NCBI GenBank assembly: GCA_021789695.1
Contig: JAJYJH010000007.1
Location: 1-64,000, forward strand
Length of the DNA stretch: 64,000 nt
Source of the DNA: a bacterium
GTDB lineage: Bacteria; Elusimicrobiota; Elusimicrobia; Elusimicrobiales; UBA9959
Direction: 5' to 3'
The position numbers and the translations under genes were made by a program. The number at the start of each line of letters is the position of its first letter. Position 1 is the first letter of the stretch. This document shows positions 15,439 to 24,699 of the stretch, in pieces. Under the pieces are notes generated by a model. The model did not search any database. It was not told where the DNA came from and saw only the letters and a program-made list of their open reading frames with translations.

Positions 15439-16740
15439 CTACAACAGTTCCGCCACCAGCGCGGCCAGCACGCTGCGCTCCGTCTTAGTGAACGTCAGGT
15501 GGCCGTAGAGCTTCTGGCCCTTCATCCTATCGACGATATAGGTCAGGCCGTTGGACGCAATGTCAAGGTAGGGATTGTCTATCTGGTACGGGTCGCCGGT
15601 GACGACAACCTTGGTGCCCTCTCCGGCGCGCGACAAAATGGTCTTGATTTCATGCGGCGTCAGGTTCTGCGCGTCGTCGACAATCATGTACTGCTTAGGC
15701 AGCGAGCGGCCGCGGATATGCGTGACCGAGGCTATCTCTATTTTTTCGTTCTGCAGCAGGTACTCAAACTTCTCTATGGCGCCCTCCGGGTGCCTCTTGT
15801 CCATGACAAACTCGAGGTTGTCGTAAATGGCGCCCATCCACGTCGAGAGCTTCTCCTCCTTGGTGCCGGGGATGAAGCCGATATCCTTGCCCACGGGCAC
15901 TATGGGGCGGCAGATGATGAGCTTGCGGTAGACGTTCTCCTCCACGGCCTTCTGCAGACCGCAGACCAGCGTGCACAGCGTTTTGCCGGTGCCGGCGGCG
16001 CCGAGCAGCGTGACCAGTTTCACGGAATCGTCCAGCAGCAGTTCCATAGCGCAGCGCTGCTCCTTGTTGAGCGGGCGTATGCCCCACGGCGAAGGCTCCG
16101 GGCCCAGCGCGCGCAGTTTCGTCGGGTCGGAGGGATCGGCGCGGCCTATGGCGGACTTCTTCGCGTCGTCTTTGGAGTGGATCACTACGAACTCGTTGGG
16201 AGACAGGTCTTTCTCGGGGCTGTCGATGACGTGGTCCTTGTAGAACCTGTCCACGGCGGCGCCGGGCACCTCCATCGAAACCAGGCCGGGATAGAGTTCC
16301 TCCACTTTCACCTTGCCGGATTCGTAATCCTCCGCAGTCAGCCCTACCGCCTCGGCCTTCAGGCGCAGGTTTATGTCTTTGGTCACCAGTATCGCGGCGT
16401 GCTTCTTCTCCTCGTACCAGTACGCGGTGTTCAGGATGCGGTTGTCCATCTCCGTCAGCTTGAACTCCTTCGGGAGGACCTGCACGTGATCAAGGTCGAC
16501 GATCAGCGTGCCGGCGTTCTCCATCTTCACCCCGATGTTCAACTTGCCATGCGCGCGGTACTCGTCGAGCCTGCGCGACACGATGCGCGCGCTTTTCCCA
16601 CGCTCGTCGCCGGCATGCTTGAAAGTGTCGAGCTCCTCGATGACCGAAATCGGAATGACCACCGTGTTGTCCTCGAACTTTGTGAAGGAAAGCGGATCAT
16701 GGATCAGCACGTTGGTGTCAAGGATGTAGACTTTTTTCAT
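15439..16740 (-). CDS. phoH: PIN-PhoH fusion ATPase (PhoH2-type)
   Basis: 433 residues. N-terminal PIN ribonuclease domain (residues 1-150, ILDTNVLIHDP, acidic residues in IEELD and TKDINLRLKA) joined to a PhoH P-loop ATPase domain with Walker A GAAGTGKT at 247-254 and Walker B-like YMIVDDAQNLTPHE. Such fusions act as RNA helicase/RNase in the cytoplasm and are usually single genes, as here. GGGAGAAAG precedes the ATG. Confidence 0.9.
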   Translation of the reverse strand: MKKVYILDTNVLIHDPLSFTKFEDNTVVIPISVIEELDTFKHAGDERGKSARIVSRRLDEYRAHGKLNIGVKMENAGTLIVDLDHVQVLPKEFKLTEMDNRILNTAYWYEEKKHAAILVTKDINLRLKAEAVGLTAEDYESGKVKVEELYPGLVSMEVPGAAVDRFYKDHVIDSPEKDLSPNEFVVIHSKDDAKKSAIGRADPSDPTKLRALGPEPSPWGIRPLNKEQRCAMELLLDDSVKLVTLLGAAGTGKTLCTLVCGLQKAVEENVYRKLIICRPIVPVGKDIGFIPGTKEEKLSTWMGAIYDNLEFVMDKRHPEGAIEKFEYLLQNEKIEIASVTHIRGRSLPKQYMIVDDAQNLTPHEIKTILSRAGEGTKVVVTGDPYQIDNPYLDIASNGLTYIVDRMKGQKLYGHLTFTKTERSVLAALVAELL

Positions 16741-16795
16741 TTCTTTCTCCCTAAAATAACAGCAGGCAGAGATGACGCGCAGGGCGCGCAGGGGT

Positions 16796-16823
16796 ATTCT
16801 AGCAAATAAACCGCCGCCGACAA
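16796..16823 (-). promoter_or_regulatory. Promoter of phoH
   Basis: Minus strand: TTGTCG (16823-16818), 16-base spacer, extended -10 TGC-TAGAAT (16804-16796). The leader is about 50 bases. The IS30 element begins 23 bases upstream of the -35 box, so the insertion left the promoter intact. Confidence 0.55.
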
Positions 16824-16845
16824 GCCCGCCGACCGGCGGGGCACA

Positions 16846-17867
16846 TTCAAGGTGCTAGTGCAACAAAACGGTTAAAGACTTCTGCCGGTGTCTTAAAGCC
16901 CAAACACTTTCTGGGCCGATTGTTAAGCCAAAGTTCAATCTCTGCGATGCGTTCTTCTGATATCTTAGCGAAATCGGTTTTCTTTGGCAAAAACCGCCTT
17001 ATCAGTCCGTTCGTATTCTCTACCGTCCCTTTCTCCCAGCTGTGATACGGCTCGCAAAAATATGACCGCGTGCCAATTGCTTCGTTAAGTTTGCCGTGTT
17101 CAATGTTTTCCAGACCGTTGTCGTAGGTTATACTGCGCCTCAACTGCTTTGGATAACCCTTGAGAATATTCTCCAGGGCCTCTCGCGACTGGACCGCTGT
17201 CTTGTTCTCCAGCTTTTTTATTCTGGTCAGCCTGGATGTCCGCTCCGCACATACCTGAAGGGCTTTCTTGCTTGCATTGGACACCACAAGGTCCGCTTCC
17301 CAGTCTCCAGGCTCCTTTCTTGTCTCAACCGATTCTGGCCGGTCTTTTATCGAAACTCTGTCGGGAATCCTCTGGCCTTTTCTCCGGCTGTGATGTTTCG
17401 GATACCGCTCTTTATGCGCTCTCGGCAGGTATCCGATTAGGTGCGGCATTGAGGAATACAGCCACTGATAAATAGCCTCATGGCTTATCACAGCTTTATC
17501 CTCGTTTTCCTCTTTTAGCCTGCCGGCTATGATCTCCGGCGACCAGCCTTCCATAATCAGCCGCTCAATATCGTGCTGCAAAGCGTAGGTCTTCAGACGT
17601 TTACACTTGTGCTCTTCGGTCTCGCGCTGTTTTGCCCGCTCTTGGGCTTTGTGCGGCAGATATATCCCGTGAGCTTTGTTTCGCTTCAACTCCCGGGAAA
17701 GGGTCCCGATATTTCGGCCAAGCTTATCGGCTATGTCCCGCAACTTCCAGCCTCTGCTGCGCAGTACTGCCAGCTTATCCCGCTCTTCCTTCGTCAGATG
17801 CGTGTAGTTCATACCTGCCCATTATTCTACAGCAGGTCTTGTTATTTTGTTGCACTAGCGATTTGAA
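16846..17867. mobile_element. IS30-family insertion sequence
   Basis: About 1.02 kb with terminal inverted repeats at 16846-16868 and 17845-17867: the inner 15 bases (GCTAGTGCAACAAAA) are perfect and the outer TTCAA also matches, 20 of 23 in all. It holds one full-length IS30 transposase. I see no clear target duplication next to the repeats. The element has visibly more A/T than its neighbours, which fits recent transfer. Confidence 0.85.
16847..17812 (-). CDS. IS30-family transposase
   Basis: 321 residues. N-terminal helix-turn-helix (THLTKEERDKLAVLRSRGWKLRDIADKLGRN), then the DDE core: Asp in DWEADLV, Asp in TYDNGLEN, Glu in EKGTVENTNG, all present. The C-terminal RPRKCLGFKTPAEVF is typical of IS30. 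The frame runs through the left inverted repeat and its TGA is made by the outermost repeat bases. Apparently intact and possibly active. Confidence 0.93.
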   Translation of the reverse strand: MNYTHLTKEERDKLAVLRSRGWKLRDIADKLGRNIGTLSRELKRNKAHGIYLPHKAQERAKQRETEEHKCKRLKTYALQHDIERLIMEGWSPEIIAGRLKEENEDKAVISHEAIYQWLYSSMPHLIGYLPRAHKERYPKHHSRRKGQRIPDRVSIKDRPESVETRKEPGDWEADLVVSNASKKALQVCAERTSRLTRIKKLENKTAVQSREALENILKGYPKQLRRSITYDNGLENIEHGKLNEAIGTRSYFCEPYHSWEKGTVENTNGLIRRFLPKKTDFAKISEERIAEIELWLNNRPRKCLGFKTPAEVFNRFVALAP

Positions 17868-17884
17868 CTCGTGCGGCGCGGAAC

Positions 17885-17913
17885 TAAACAAGGTCTCGGA
17901 AAATTAGTAAGAT
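17885..17913 (+). promoter_or_regulatory. Possible promoter of the bamA operon
   Basis: TAAACA (17885-17890), 17-base spacer, TAAGAT (17908-17913); each hexamer matches consensus at four of six positions. It lies just outside the IS30 element and about 57 bases before the bamA ATG. Weakly supported. Confidence 0.35.
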
Positions 17914-17969
17914 ATCTATATGTTCCCGGCAGGCCGCTGAGGCGTTCGGCCGTTTATCTAAGGACAACG

Positions 17970-20447
17970 ATGAAAAAAAACATTCCGTTCCCGCTTCTGC
18001 TCCTGCTTCTTGCTACGATTTTCGGCGCGGCTGCGGTGCAGGCCGCAGCGCAGCCGCAGGGAACGGCCCTTTCCTCCGGCACCGCGGCCGGCGGTGTCTC
18101 CTCTTTGCCGGGCCTCTCAGCCGACCGACAGGCCTCCGCCGGCCAGCCCCGGCCCCCCGATGCCGGCGCGGCGCCGGCGGCAGACCCGCTCAGCGACGGG
18201 CCGTGGCCGGTGGCCGAGGTGGTGGTGAAAGGCAGCGTTAACCTCAAACCCAAGGCCGTGATAAGGGCCGGCAAAGCCAGGAAAGGCCGCCTCTACCTGA
18301 AGCAATTCGTATCCGAGGACATAGAGTCCATAATGGGCCTGGACGGCGTGGACAAGGTCTCGGTGGACATAGACAGACTGCCTGGCACGCCGGTCCCCCC
18401 GAAGCTGGCCGAGGCGGCGGGCTCCACAGTACCGGTACGGGTCACCTACGTCATCAAAGAGAAGCCGATGATAAAGAAGATAACCGTCTACGGCGCCAAG
18501 GGGCTGTCAAAGACGCGCGTCAAGGACGAGATGGGCCTGAAGGAGCGTGACTTCTTCGACGACTTGAAGATGCGGGAGGACCTGATAAAGATAGACGACC
18601 TCTACCACGGAAAGGGCTACATCGACGCGAAGGCCGACTACAGCGTCCGCTATGACACCGCCGCCTCACTGTGCTACCTGGACGTCACAGTGAACGAGGG
18701 GCCGAAGGCCAAAGTGGACGCCGTGCTGATAAACGGCGCGAAGGGTTTCCCAGTCAAAAAGCTCATCAAGAAGATGAAAAACCGCCCTAAGAGGATCTAC
18801 TCCCCGCAGGACCTGGACAGCGACCTTAAAGCGCTGGGGACTTTCTACAAGGACAACGGTTACGCCGACTTCAAATTGCTGTCCTCCTCGGTGACGTTCA
18901 ACGCGGAGCGCTCCGGGGTGACGATAACGATAGCCGTGGACGAAGGCCAGCGCCAGAAGTTCGGCGGCACCTATTTCGCCGGCAACACGCTCTACCTATC
19001 CAGCCAGTTGATGCCGGCCGTGGAGTACCGCCGCGGTAAGCTCTTCAACAAGGAGCTCTTCGACGACACGATACGCAACATCCAGGAAAAATACGCGAAC
19101 AAGGGCTACCTGAAGGCCGTCGTAGAGCCGGACCTGGTCTTCGACAAGAAGACCGGACAGACCGACATCACGTTCAACATCACCGAAAACGACCAGATCT
19201 TCGTGGGCCACATAGACGTGGAGGGGAACAAGGCCACCAAGACCTACGTGCTGCGCCGCGAGATAGTGCAGAAGGAAGGCGCCTACTTTGACGCCGCCAA
19301 GATAAGGCGCAGCCAGGAAAGGATTTTCAACCTGGGCTTCATAGACGACGTGAACCCGGTAATCAACCCGACCTCCGACCCCGACAAGGTCGACCTGGTC
19401 TTCGACGTGACCGAGGGCAAGCCGGGTATGCTGACCGCGGGCGCAGGCGTTTCCTCGGTGGACGGTTTGGTGGGCACGCTGTCGCTCTCCCACATGAACC
19501 TGTTCGGGCGCGCGCAGAGGCTCTCGTTGTCATGGAACTTCGGCAAGCGGGTGCAGGACTACAACGTGGACTGGACTACGCCGTGGATCGGGGACCATCC
19601 GACCTCGCTGGGCGTGAACCTCTACCACACCCGTCACTATATGCCGTACCAGACCACGCTGTCGGCCTATTCGCAGCGGAGCACCGGCGGTAAGATCACG
19701 CTGGGGCCCCGCTTCGACAACGACAAGTACCACCTGACCACGGCCTACACCTACGAACAGGTGCGCATCGCCGAGGTGGACCCGCTCTACACCGGCGTGC
19801 TGCAGGAAGGCACCAGCGTCACCTCGTCCATCTATGTGGAGTTCGCGCGCGATACGCGCGACAACATCTGGGACCCGACGCGCGGCACGAAGACCTCGCT
19901 GGGCATAGAGTACGCCGGCGGCCCGCTGCTTGGCGACGTGGACTACTACAAGCCCACTTTCTCCTACAGCTACAACATGAAACTGTTCGACCTGGGGGAC
20001 TACCCGTTCGTGATGTCCTTCGCCAACCGGCTTGGCATGGTCGGGCATTACGGCCCCACCAAGAGCGTGCCGGTCTACGAGCGCTACTTCCTCGGCGGCG
20101 CGGACACGATACGCGGCTACGCCAACAACGGCCAGATAGGCCCGCTTAACGGCGGTAACGCCTACGACGTGGCCAACCTGGAGTTCAGACTGCCGTTGGC
20201 GCGCGAGAAAAGGCGCACGATAGTGGAATGGGCCTTCTTCCTGGACGCCGGCAACTCCTGGGAATCGTTCAACGACGTCTCCGGGCGCTTCGGCACCGGC
20301 GTCACGAACCTGAAGGCCGGAGCGGGCTTCGGCATACGTTTCACGACCCCGGCCTTCCCGATCAGGCTGGACTGGGGCTACGGCTTCAACCACAAGCCGG
20401 GAGAGCAGAAATCCGACATCTACTTCACGCTGGGCAACCTGTTCTGA
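17970..20447 (+). CDS. bamA: BamA, outer-membrane protein assembly factor
   Basis: 825 residues from ATG 17970 (AAGGA upstream). Signal peptide (1-26), an Ala/Pro/Gly-rich spacer (27-78), five POTRA domains (starting at about WPVAEVVVKG, MIKKITVYG, KVDAVLING, QKFGGTYFAG, IFVGHIDVEG), then a C-terminal beta-barrel of the Omp85 type. The barrel carries GADTIRGYANNG, the conserved (V/I)RG(F/Y) loop, and ends with phenylalanine (TLGNLF), the usual barrel signal. It inserts barrels in the outer membrane. The neighbouring ompH and lpx genes follow, the same order as in many diderms. Confidence 0.95.
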   Translation: MKKNIPFPLLLLLLATIFGAAAVQAAAQPQGTALSSGTAAGGVSSLPGLSADRQASAGQPRPPDAGAAPAADPLSDGPWPVAEVVVKGSVNLKPKAVIRAGKARKGRLYLKQFVSEDIESIMGLDGVDKVSVDIDRLPGTPVPPKLAEAAGSTVPVRVTYVIKEKPMIKKITVYGAKGLSKTRVKDEMGLKERDFFDDLKMREDLIKIDDLYHGKGYIDAKADYSVRYDTAASLCYLDVTVNEGPKAKVDAVLINGAKGFPVKKLIKKMKNRPKRIYSPQDLDSDLKALGTFYKDNGYADFKLLSSSVTFNAERSGVTITIAVDEGQRQKFGGTYFAGNTLYLSSQLMPAVEYRRGKLFNKELFDDTIRNIQEKYANKGYLKAVVEPDLVFDKKTGQTDITFNITENDQIFVGHIDVEGNKATKTYVLRREIVQKEGAYFDAAKIRRSQERIFNLGFIDDVNPVINPTSDPDKVDLVFDVTEGKPGMLTAGAGVSSVDGLVGTLSLSHMNLFGRAQRLSLSWNFGKRVQDYNVDWTTPWIGDHPTSLGVNLYHTRHYMPYQTTLSAYSQRSTGGKITLGPRFDNDKYHLTTAYTYEQVRIAEVDPLYTGVLQEGTSVTSSIYVEFARDTRDNIWDPTRGTKTSLGIEYAGGPLLGDVDYYKPTFSYSYNMKLFDLGDYPFVMSFANRLGMVGHYGPTKSVPVYERYFLGGADTIRGYANNGQIGPLNGGNAYDVANLEFRLPLAREKRRTIVEWAFFLDAGNSWESFNDVSGRFGTGVTNLKAGAGFGIRFTTPAFPIRLDWGYGFNHKPGEQKSDIYFTLGNLF

Positions 20448-20518
20448 GAAGGCTGAAAAAAGGGAACCCAGTGATCCCAAAAACAGGTATGGTAAGCTAC
20501 GGAAGGCATACAAGGCAT

Positions 20519-21460
20519 ATGAGGAAACCATTGTTCCTGCTCGCGCTGCTGCTGCCGCTGCTGGCGCCCTCCAGGGCCAGAGCGCTGGAGCTGCTGCTGG
20601 AGGAGAACCGCGGAGAATCCGGCACCATAGGCTACGTGGATATAGACCGCGTCTTCAAGGAATACTCCGGCACCACCGGAGCCCGCGAGGACTTCCTGAA
20701 CGAGATCAAGAAAAAAGAGGACGCGCTGGACAAGAAAAAGATCGACGTCTTCACGCTGAAAGCGGAGATATCGAAGCTGCGCCAGGAGAGAGCCTTCGCG
20801 CTGACGCTGCCTTCTCTGATGGCCACACAGCGCAGTCTGGAACAGGCGGCGAAGACCGAGGCCGCGGAGCGCGCGGCGCTGACGGCATCGACGCAGCCGG
20901 CCGCCGCGGCCACGGCGGCGTCAACCGTCCCGCTCTCCACCGGCGCCGTCAGTCCCTCCGTCGCTTCGCTGCCGGGCCTGTCGACAGCGCCCGTCGGCGC
21001 CTCTGCTGGGACCATCCCTTCGGCCGGGGCCGGGCGGGCGGGTCTCTCCGCTCCGGCCGCCGCGGCCCCGCCGCGCCCCTCGACCGGAACAGCGGCGCCC
21101 CCCCAGGCCGCGCAAGGCCTGGACCTGCCGGGCATTTCGAAGATCCCGCTATCCAGCTTCAAGTTCTCGGTCTCCACCTCGGTGCCGGTGATAGACGCCG
21201 CCATAGCGCAGAAGGAGACCGACCTCGCCTCCCGGGAGACGGAACTGCAAAACGACCAGAAACTGGCCGAGAAGGAGCTGCTTAACTACGAGAACCACCG
21301 GAGCGAACTGCTGCTCGGGCGCATCTACGTGGCGCTGAAGGAGCTGGCTATAAAGGAAGAGGTCAGCGTGGTGGTGGACAAGCGCAACATCCTCTACGGC
21401 CAGAAAGCTGTGGACCTGACCGACAAGCTCATCGAGAAGTTGGAGAAAGGCGGTATATGA
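20519..21460 (+). CDS. OmpH/Skp-type periplasmic chaperone with a large low-complexity insertion
   Basis: 313 residues. I chose ATG 20519 because the signal peptide [22 protein letters not shown] starts there; an in-frame ATG at 20489 would add ten residues. The OmpH core is visible at both ends: [16 protein letters not shown]...[21 protein letters not shown], then [25 protein letters not shown] and [14 protein letters not shown]. Between them, residues about 120-222 are rich in Ala, Pro, Ser, Thr and Gly, where normal Skp (about 160 residues) has only the tip of its coiled-coil arms. It should escort unfolded outer-membrane proteins to BamA. Confidence 0.8.
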   Translation: MRKPLFLLALLLPLLAPSRARALELLLEENRGESGTIGYVDIDRVFKEYSGTTGAREDFLNEIKKKEDALDKKKIDVFTLKAEISKLRQERAFALTLPSLMATQRSLEQAAKTEAAERAALTASTQPAAAATAASTVPLSTGAVSPSVASLPGLSTAPVGASAGTIPSAGAGRAGLSAPAAAAPPRPSTGTAAPPQAAQGLDLPGISKIPLSSFKFSVSTSVPVIDAAIAQKETDLASRETELQNDQKLAEKELLNYENHRSELLLGRIYVALKELAIKEEVSVVVDKRNILYGQKAVDLTDKLIEKLEKGGI

Positions 21461-22485
21461 ACCTCACCGCCGGCGATATAGCCAGGCTCGCCGAAGGCGA
21501 CCTGCGGGGAGACGCCTCCGTCCGCCTTTTCGCGGCAGCGCCGCTCGAGAAGGCCCGCGAGGCCGACCTCGCCTTCCTGGCCGATCCTGCCATGGCCGGC
21601 GCGGCCGCCTTCGCCCGCGCCGGCTGCCTGCTGGCGCCGCGCGGCACCGAAGAGGCCCTGAAGGATTTTAAGGGCGCGGTCGTGTTCACCAAGAACCCTC
21701 GCTACGCCTTCATGCTGGCGCTGCGCCTGCTCGAGAAGGAGCTGCGCCCCCAGCCGCCAGCCGGAACACATCCCTCGGCCGTCGTCTCCCCATCCGCAAA
21801 AGTGGAGCCATCCGCCCATGTGGGCCCCTGCGCCGTCATCGAGGACGGCGCGGTCATAGCCTACGGCGCCGTGGTCGGCGCACAGTGCTACGTGGGCCGC
21901 GGTTCCAAGGTGGGCCGCGCCTCCCGCCTGTACCCGGGAGTCAGGATAATGGACGGCTGCGAGATAGGCGCGGAATGCATTTTGCACGCCGGGGCCGTGA
22001 TAGGCTCGGACGGCTACGGCTACACTTCTGCGAGGGGAGTGCACGAAAAGATACCGCAGCTGGGGCAAGTGCTGGTGGAGGACGGGGTAGAGGTAGGCGC
22101 GAACTGCGCCATAGACCGCGCGGCGCTCGAGGTCACGCTCATAGGCGCCGGCACGAAGATAGACAATCTGGTGCATATCGCCCACAACGTGCGGATAGGC
22201 AAGAACTGCCTGATTATCGCCCAAGCCGGCATAGCCGGCTCCACCACGGTGGGCGACGGCGCGATAATAGCCGGCCAGGCCGGCATCTCGGACCACATAA
22301 AAATAGGGGACAACGCCGTAATTATGGCGAAGACCGGCGTGATAAGCGACGTGGAGCCTGGACAGGTCCTATTCGGCCACGTGGGCCGGCCACGCCTGCA
22401 GGCCATGAGGGTAGAGGCCCTGCTCTCCAGGCTCCCGGAGATGAACAAGACGCTCTCCAAGATTAAGAGGCGCCTCGGAATCTAA
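21457..22485 (+). CDS. lpxD: UDP-3-O-acylglucosamine N-acyltransferase LpxD
   Basis: 342 residues, ATGA overlap with the ompH stop. N-terminal uridine-binding domain ([26 protein letters not shown]), then a left-handed beta-helix of hexapeptide repeats, with [18 protein letters not shown] and the presumed catalytic His in [13 protein letters not shown], and a C-terminal helix. Third step of lipid A synthesis: adds the amide-linked acyl chain from acyl-ACP in the cytoplasm. Confidence 0.95.
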   Translation: MNLTAGDIARLAEGDLRGDASVRLFAAAPLEKAREADLAFLADPAMAGAAAFARAGCLLAPRGTEEALKDFKGAVVFTKNPRYAFMLALRLLEKELRPQPPAGTHPSAVVSPSAKVEPSAHVGPCAVIEDGAVIAYGAVVGAQCYVGRGSKVGRASRLYPGVRIMDGCEIGAECILHAGAVIGSDGYGYTSARGVHEKIPQLGQVLVEDGVEVGANCAIDRAALEVTLIGAGTKIDNLVHIAHNVRIGKNCLIIAQAGIAGSTTVGDGAIIAGQAGISDHIKIGDNAVIMAKTGVISDVEPGQVLFGHVGRPRLQAMRVEALLSRLPEMNKTLSKIKRRLGI

Positions 22486-22570
22486 CGGCAGGCGCCTCCC
22501 TACCGTGGAGCAGGAGGAAGGCGCGCGGAGGCCGAACCCGGGCTCGCCGATGTCCCCGACGCAATTACGA

Positions 22571-23404
22571 ATGCGAACCACCATAAGATCGTCGGTTACG
22601 ATAGAAGGGATCGGACTGCACAAAGGGAAGCCTGCGAAGGCCGTTCTCCGGCCGGCGGAGGAAGCCACCGGCCTGCGCTTCCTCTCGCCGCTCTTCGAAA
22701 AGCCGCTGTCGGCCGTCCTCTCCAACGTGGCGGGGACCGTTCGCGGCACCAACCTTACCGACGGTAGAAGCACCATCTACACCGTGGAGCACCTGCTCTC
22801 GGCCGCGGCCGGCCTGGGCATAGACGACCTGGACATAGAACTGGCCGGAGAGGAGCCTCCGGCAGGGGACGGCTCGGCTCTGCCTTTCGCCTCGGCGCTC
22901 TACAAGGCTGGCTTCAGGGAAAAACCCGGCCAGCAGAGGAAAAGCCTGCCCATTGGCGGCAGGCTGGAGATGAAAAAGGGAGATGTTTCCTACCTCGCCC
23001 AACCGGCCGTGAAGGGCGTTTTCTTCAAACTGACCTACGACCACCCGCACCAGCTCGTAGGCAGGCAGACGTTGGAGTTCGCGCTTTCCCCGGAAGAATA
23101 CATCGCCCGCGTCGCGCCGGCCCGCACGTTCGGCTTCTCGCACGAGCTCGAGGCCCTGAAGAAGGCCGGCCTCGCCCTGGGCGGTTCGCTGGACAACGCG
23201 GTGGTGATAACTGGGACGGAGATTCTCGCCAAGGGCGGCCTGCGCTTCGCCGACGAGTTCGTCCGCCACAAGCTGCTGGACCTGATAGGGGACCTGGCGC
23301 TGACCGGCCTGGCGTTAAAGGATATCTATATAGAAGCCGAGCGCTCCGGCCACGCCGCCAACGTCAATTTTGCTAAACTGTTGCTGGAGAAGGCTTCCCT
23401 ATGA
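22571..23404 (+). CDS. lpxC: UDP-3-O-acyl-N-acetylglucosamine deacetylase LpxC
   Basis: 277 residues from ATG 22571; the longer frame upstream gives unrelated residues. Zinc ligands are His74 (TVEHLLSA), His233 and Asp237 (RHKLLDLIGD), catalytic residues Glu73 and His261 (SGHAANV). The deduced protein is slightly shorter at the C-terminus than E. coli LpxC. There is no convincing Shine-Dalgarno. Catalyses the committed step of lipid A synthesis. It ends by ATGA overlap with fabZ. Confidence 0.95.
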   Translation: MRTTIRSSVTIEGIGLHKGKPAKAVLRPAEEATGLRFLSPLFEKPLSAVLSNVAGTVRGTNLTDGRSTIYTVEHLLSAAAGLGIDDLDIELAGEEPPAGDGSALPFASALYKAGFREKPGQQRKSLPIGGRLEMKKGDVSYLAQPAVKGVFFKLTYDHPHQLVGRQTLEFALSPEEYIARVAPARTFGFSHELEALKKAGLALGGSLDNAVVITGTEILAKGGLRFADEFVRHKLLDLIGDLALTGLALKDIYIEAERSGHAANVNFAKLLLEKASL

Positions 23405-23862
23405 CAGAGAACAAAGCCCCCGACTACGAACCGCTGCGGATCATCCCCTGCGAAGAAATCTTGAAGGTCATCCCGCACCGCTATCCCTTCCTTATGGTGG
23501 ACCGCGTCGAGGTGGTGCAGGAAGGCAAGTACTGCGTAGGAGTCAAGTGCGTCAGCGCCAACGAGCTCTACTTCCACGGCCACTTCCCGGAGAAACCGAT
23601 CATGCCCGGGGTGCTGATGCTCGAGGGCATGGCGCAAACCGCGGCCGCGATGATGATGAATCTGCCCGAGACCAAAGGCCGCCTCGGCTTCTTCGCCGGC
23701 ATCAACAAGGCTAGGTTCCGCCGGCAAGTGGTGCCAGGTGACGTGCTGAAGATGTACGTGGAGATAGTGAAATTCAAGAGCAGCGTCGGCAAGGTAAAGG
23801 CGCAAGCCTGGGTGGGCGACGAGGCCGCCGCCGAGGCCGAGCTGACGTTCGCTATAGGCTGA
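23401..23862 (+). CDS. fabZ: 3-hydroxyacyl-ACP dehydratase FabZ
   Basis: 153 residues. HRYPFLMVDRV and HFPEKPIMPGVLMLEGMAQ hold the hot-dog fold active site, His61 and Glu75. FabZ draws 3-hydroxyacyl-ACP into fatty-acid elongation, competing with LpxA and LpxD for the same substrate; its place between lpxC and lpxA is classical. Overlaps lpxC by four bases. Confidence 0.95.
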   Translation: MTENKAPDYEPLRIIPCEEILKVIPHRYPFLMVDRVEVVQEGKYCVGVKCVSANELYFHGHFPEKPIMPGVLMLEGMAQTAAAMMMNLPETKGRLGFFAGINKARFRRQVVPGDVLKMYVEIVKFKSSVGKVKAQAWVGDEAAAEAELTFAIG

Positions 23863-23889
23863 TTTTTTCGCGACCGACCGGAGGACGAC

Positions 23890-24699
23890 ATGGCGACCAG
23901 GATACACACCACCGCAGTTATCGACAAGAAGGCGCAAATAGACGAGAACGTGGAGATAGGCCCGTACACCGTGATAGGCGAGGACGTACAGATAGGTTCC
24001 GGCACGAAGATTGGCCCGCATTGCATCTTAGAGTTCTGCACGATAGGCAGGGACAACTGGTTCACAGGCGCGGCCTACGTCGGCATGCCGCCGCAGGACT
24101 GGAGTTACAAGGGCGAGCACAAGCGCTTCGTCATGGGAGACAACAACGTCATACGCGAGAACGTCACGCTGCACCGCGGCGCGCATACCGACGTGACGAC
24201 GATGGGCTCCGGCTGTATGCTGATGGCCAACTCGCACATAGGCCACGACGGCCGCGTCGGCGACAACGTCGTAATGGTCAATTGCGCCTCGGCCGCCGGC
24301 CACGTGGAGATAGGAGACAGGGCGCTGATCAGCGGCCTGGCGGGCATACACCAGTTCACCCGCATAGGCAGGTTCGCGATGATCTCCGGAGGCGGCATGG
24401 CCAACCAGGACATCATCCCCTACGTCACCGCACAGGGAGACCGCGCCCGGCCCGTAGGTCTCAACCTCGTCGGCATGAAGCGCAACGGCTTCACCCGCGA
24501 GGAGATAAAGGCCGTCAAGCACGTCTTCAGGACGCTGTTCTTCCGCGGCCTTCTGCTCAAGGACGCCGTCGCCAGGCTCCGCGCGGAGAACCTGTCTCCC
24601 AAGGCCGCGCTGATACTGGACTTCATAGAGGCCTCCAAGCGCGGCATAGCCCGCCCGCGCCGCAACGCGCGCGACCTGGAGTCCGCCGTCAGCGACTGA
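23890..24699 (+). CDS. lpxA: UDP-N-acetylglucosamine acyltransferase LpxA
   Basis: 269 residues, hexapeptide-repeat beta-helix then a helical C-terminal part. The catalytic His is in NSHIGHDGRVGDN (His119). GGAGGACGAC lies before ATG 23890. It transfers a 3-hydroxyacyl chain to UDP-GlcNAc, or to the 3-amino sugar if the dehydrogenase-like gene at 28425 is part of the GnnA pathway. The stop overlaps the lpxI start (TGATG). Confidence 0.95.
   Translation: MATRIHTTAVIDKKAQIDENVEIGPYTVIGEDVQIGSGTKIGPHCILEFCTIGRDNWFTGAAYVGMPPQDWSYKGEHKRFVMGDNNVIRENVTLHRGAHTDVTTMGSGCMLMANSHIGHDGRVGDNVVMVNCASAAGHVEIGDRALISGLAGIHQFTRIGRFAMISGGGMANQDIIPYVTAQGDRARPVGLNLVGMKRNGFTREEIKAVKHVFRTLFFRGLLLKDAVARLRAENLSPKAALILDFIEASKRGIARPRRNARDLESAVSD

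Noticed and set aside
15499-16809. 436-codon plus-strand frame opposite phoH
   Set aside because: PhoH on the minus strand has Walker A, Walker B, PIN residues and a promoter; the plus-strand product is His/Arg/Val-rich without motifs.
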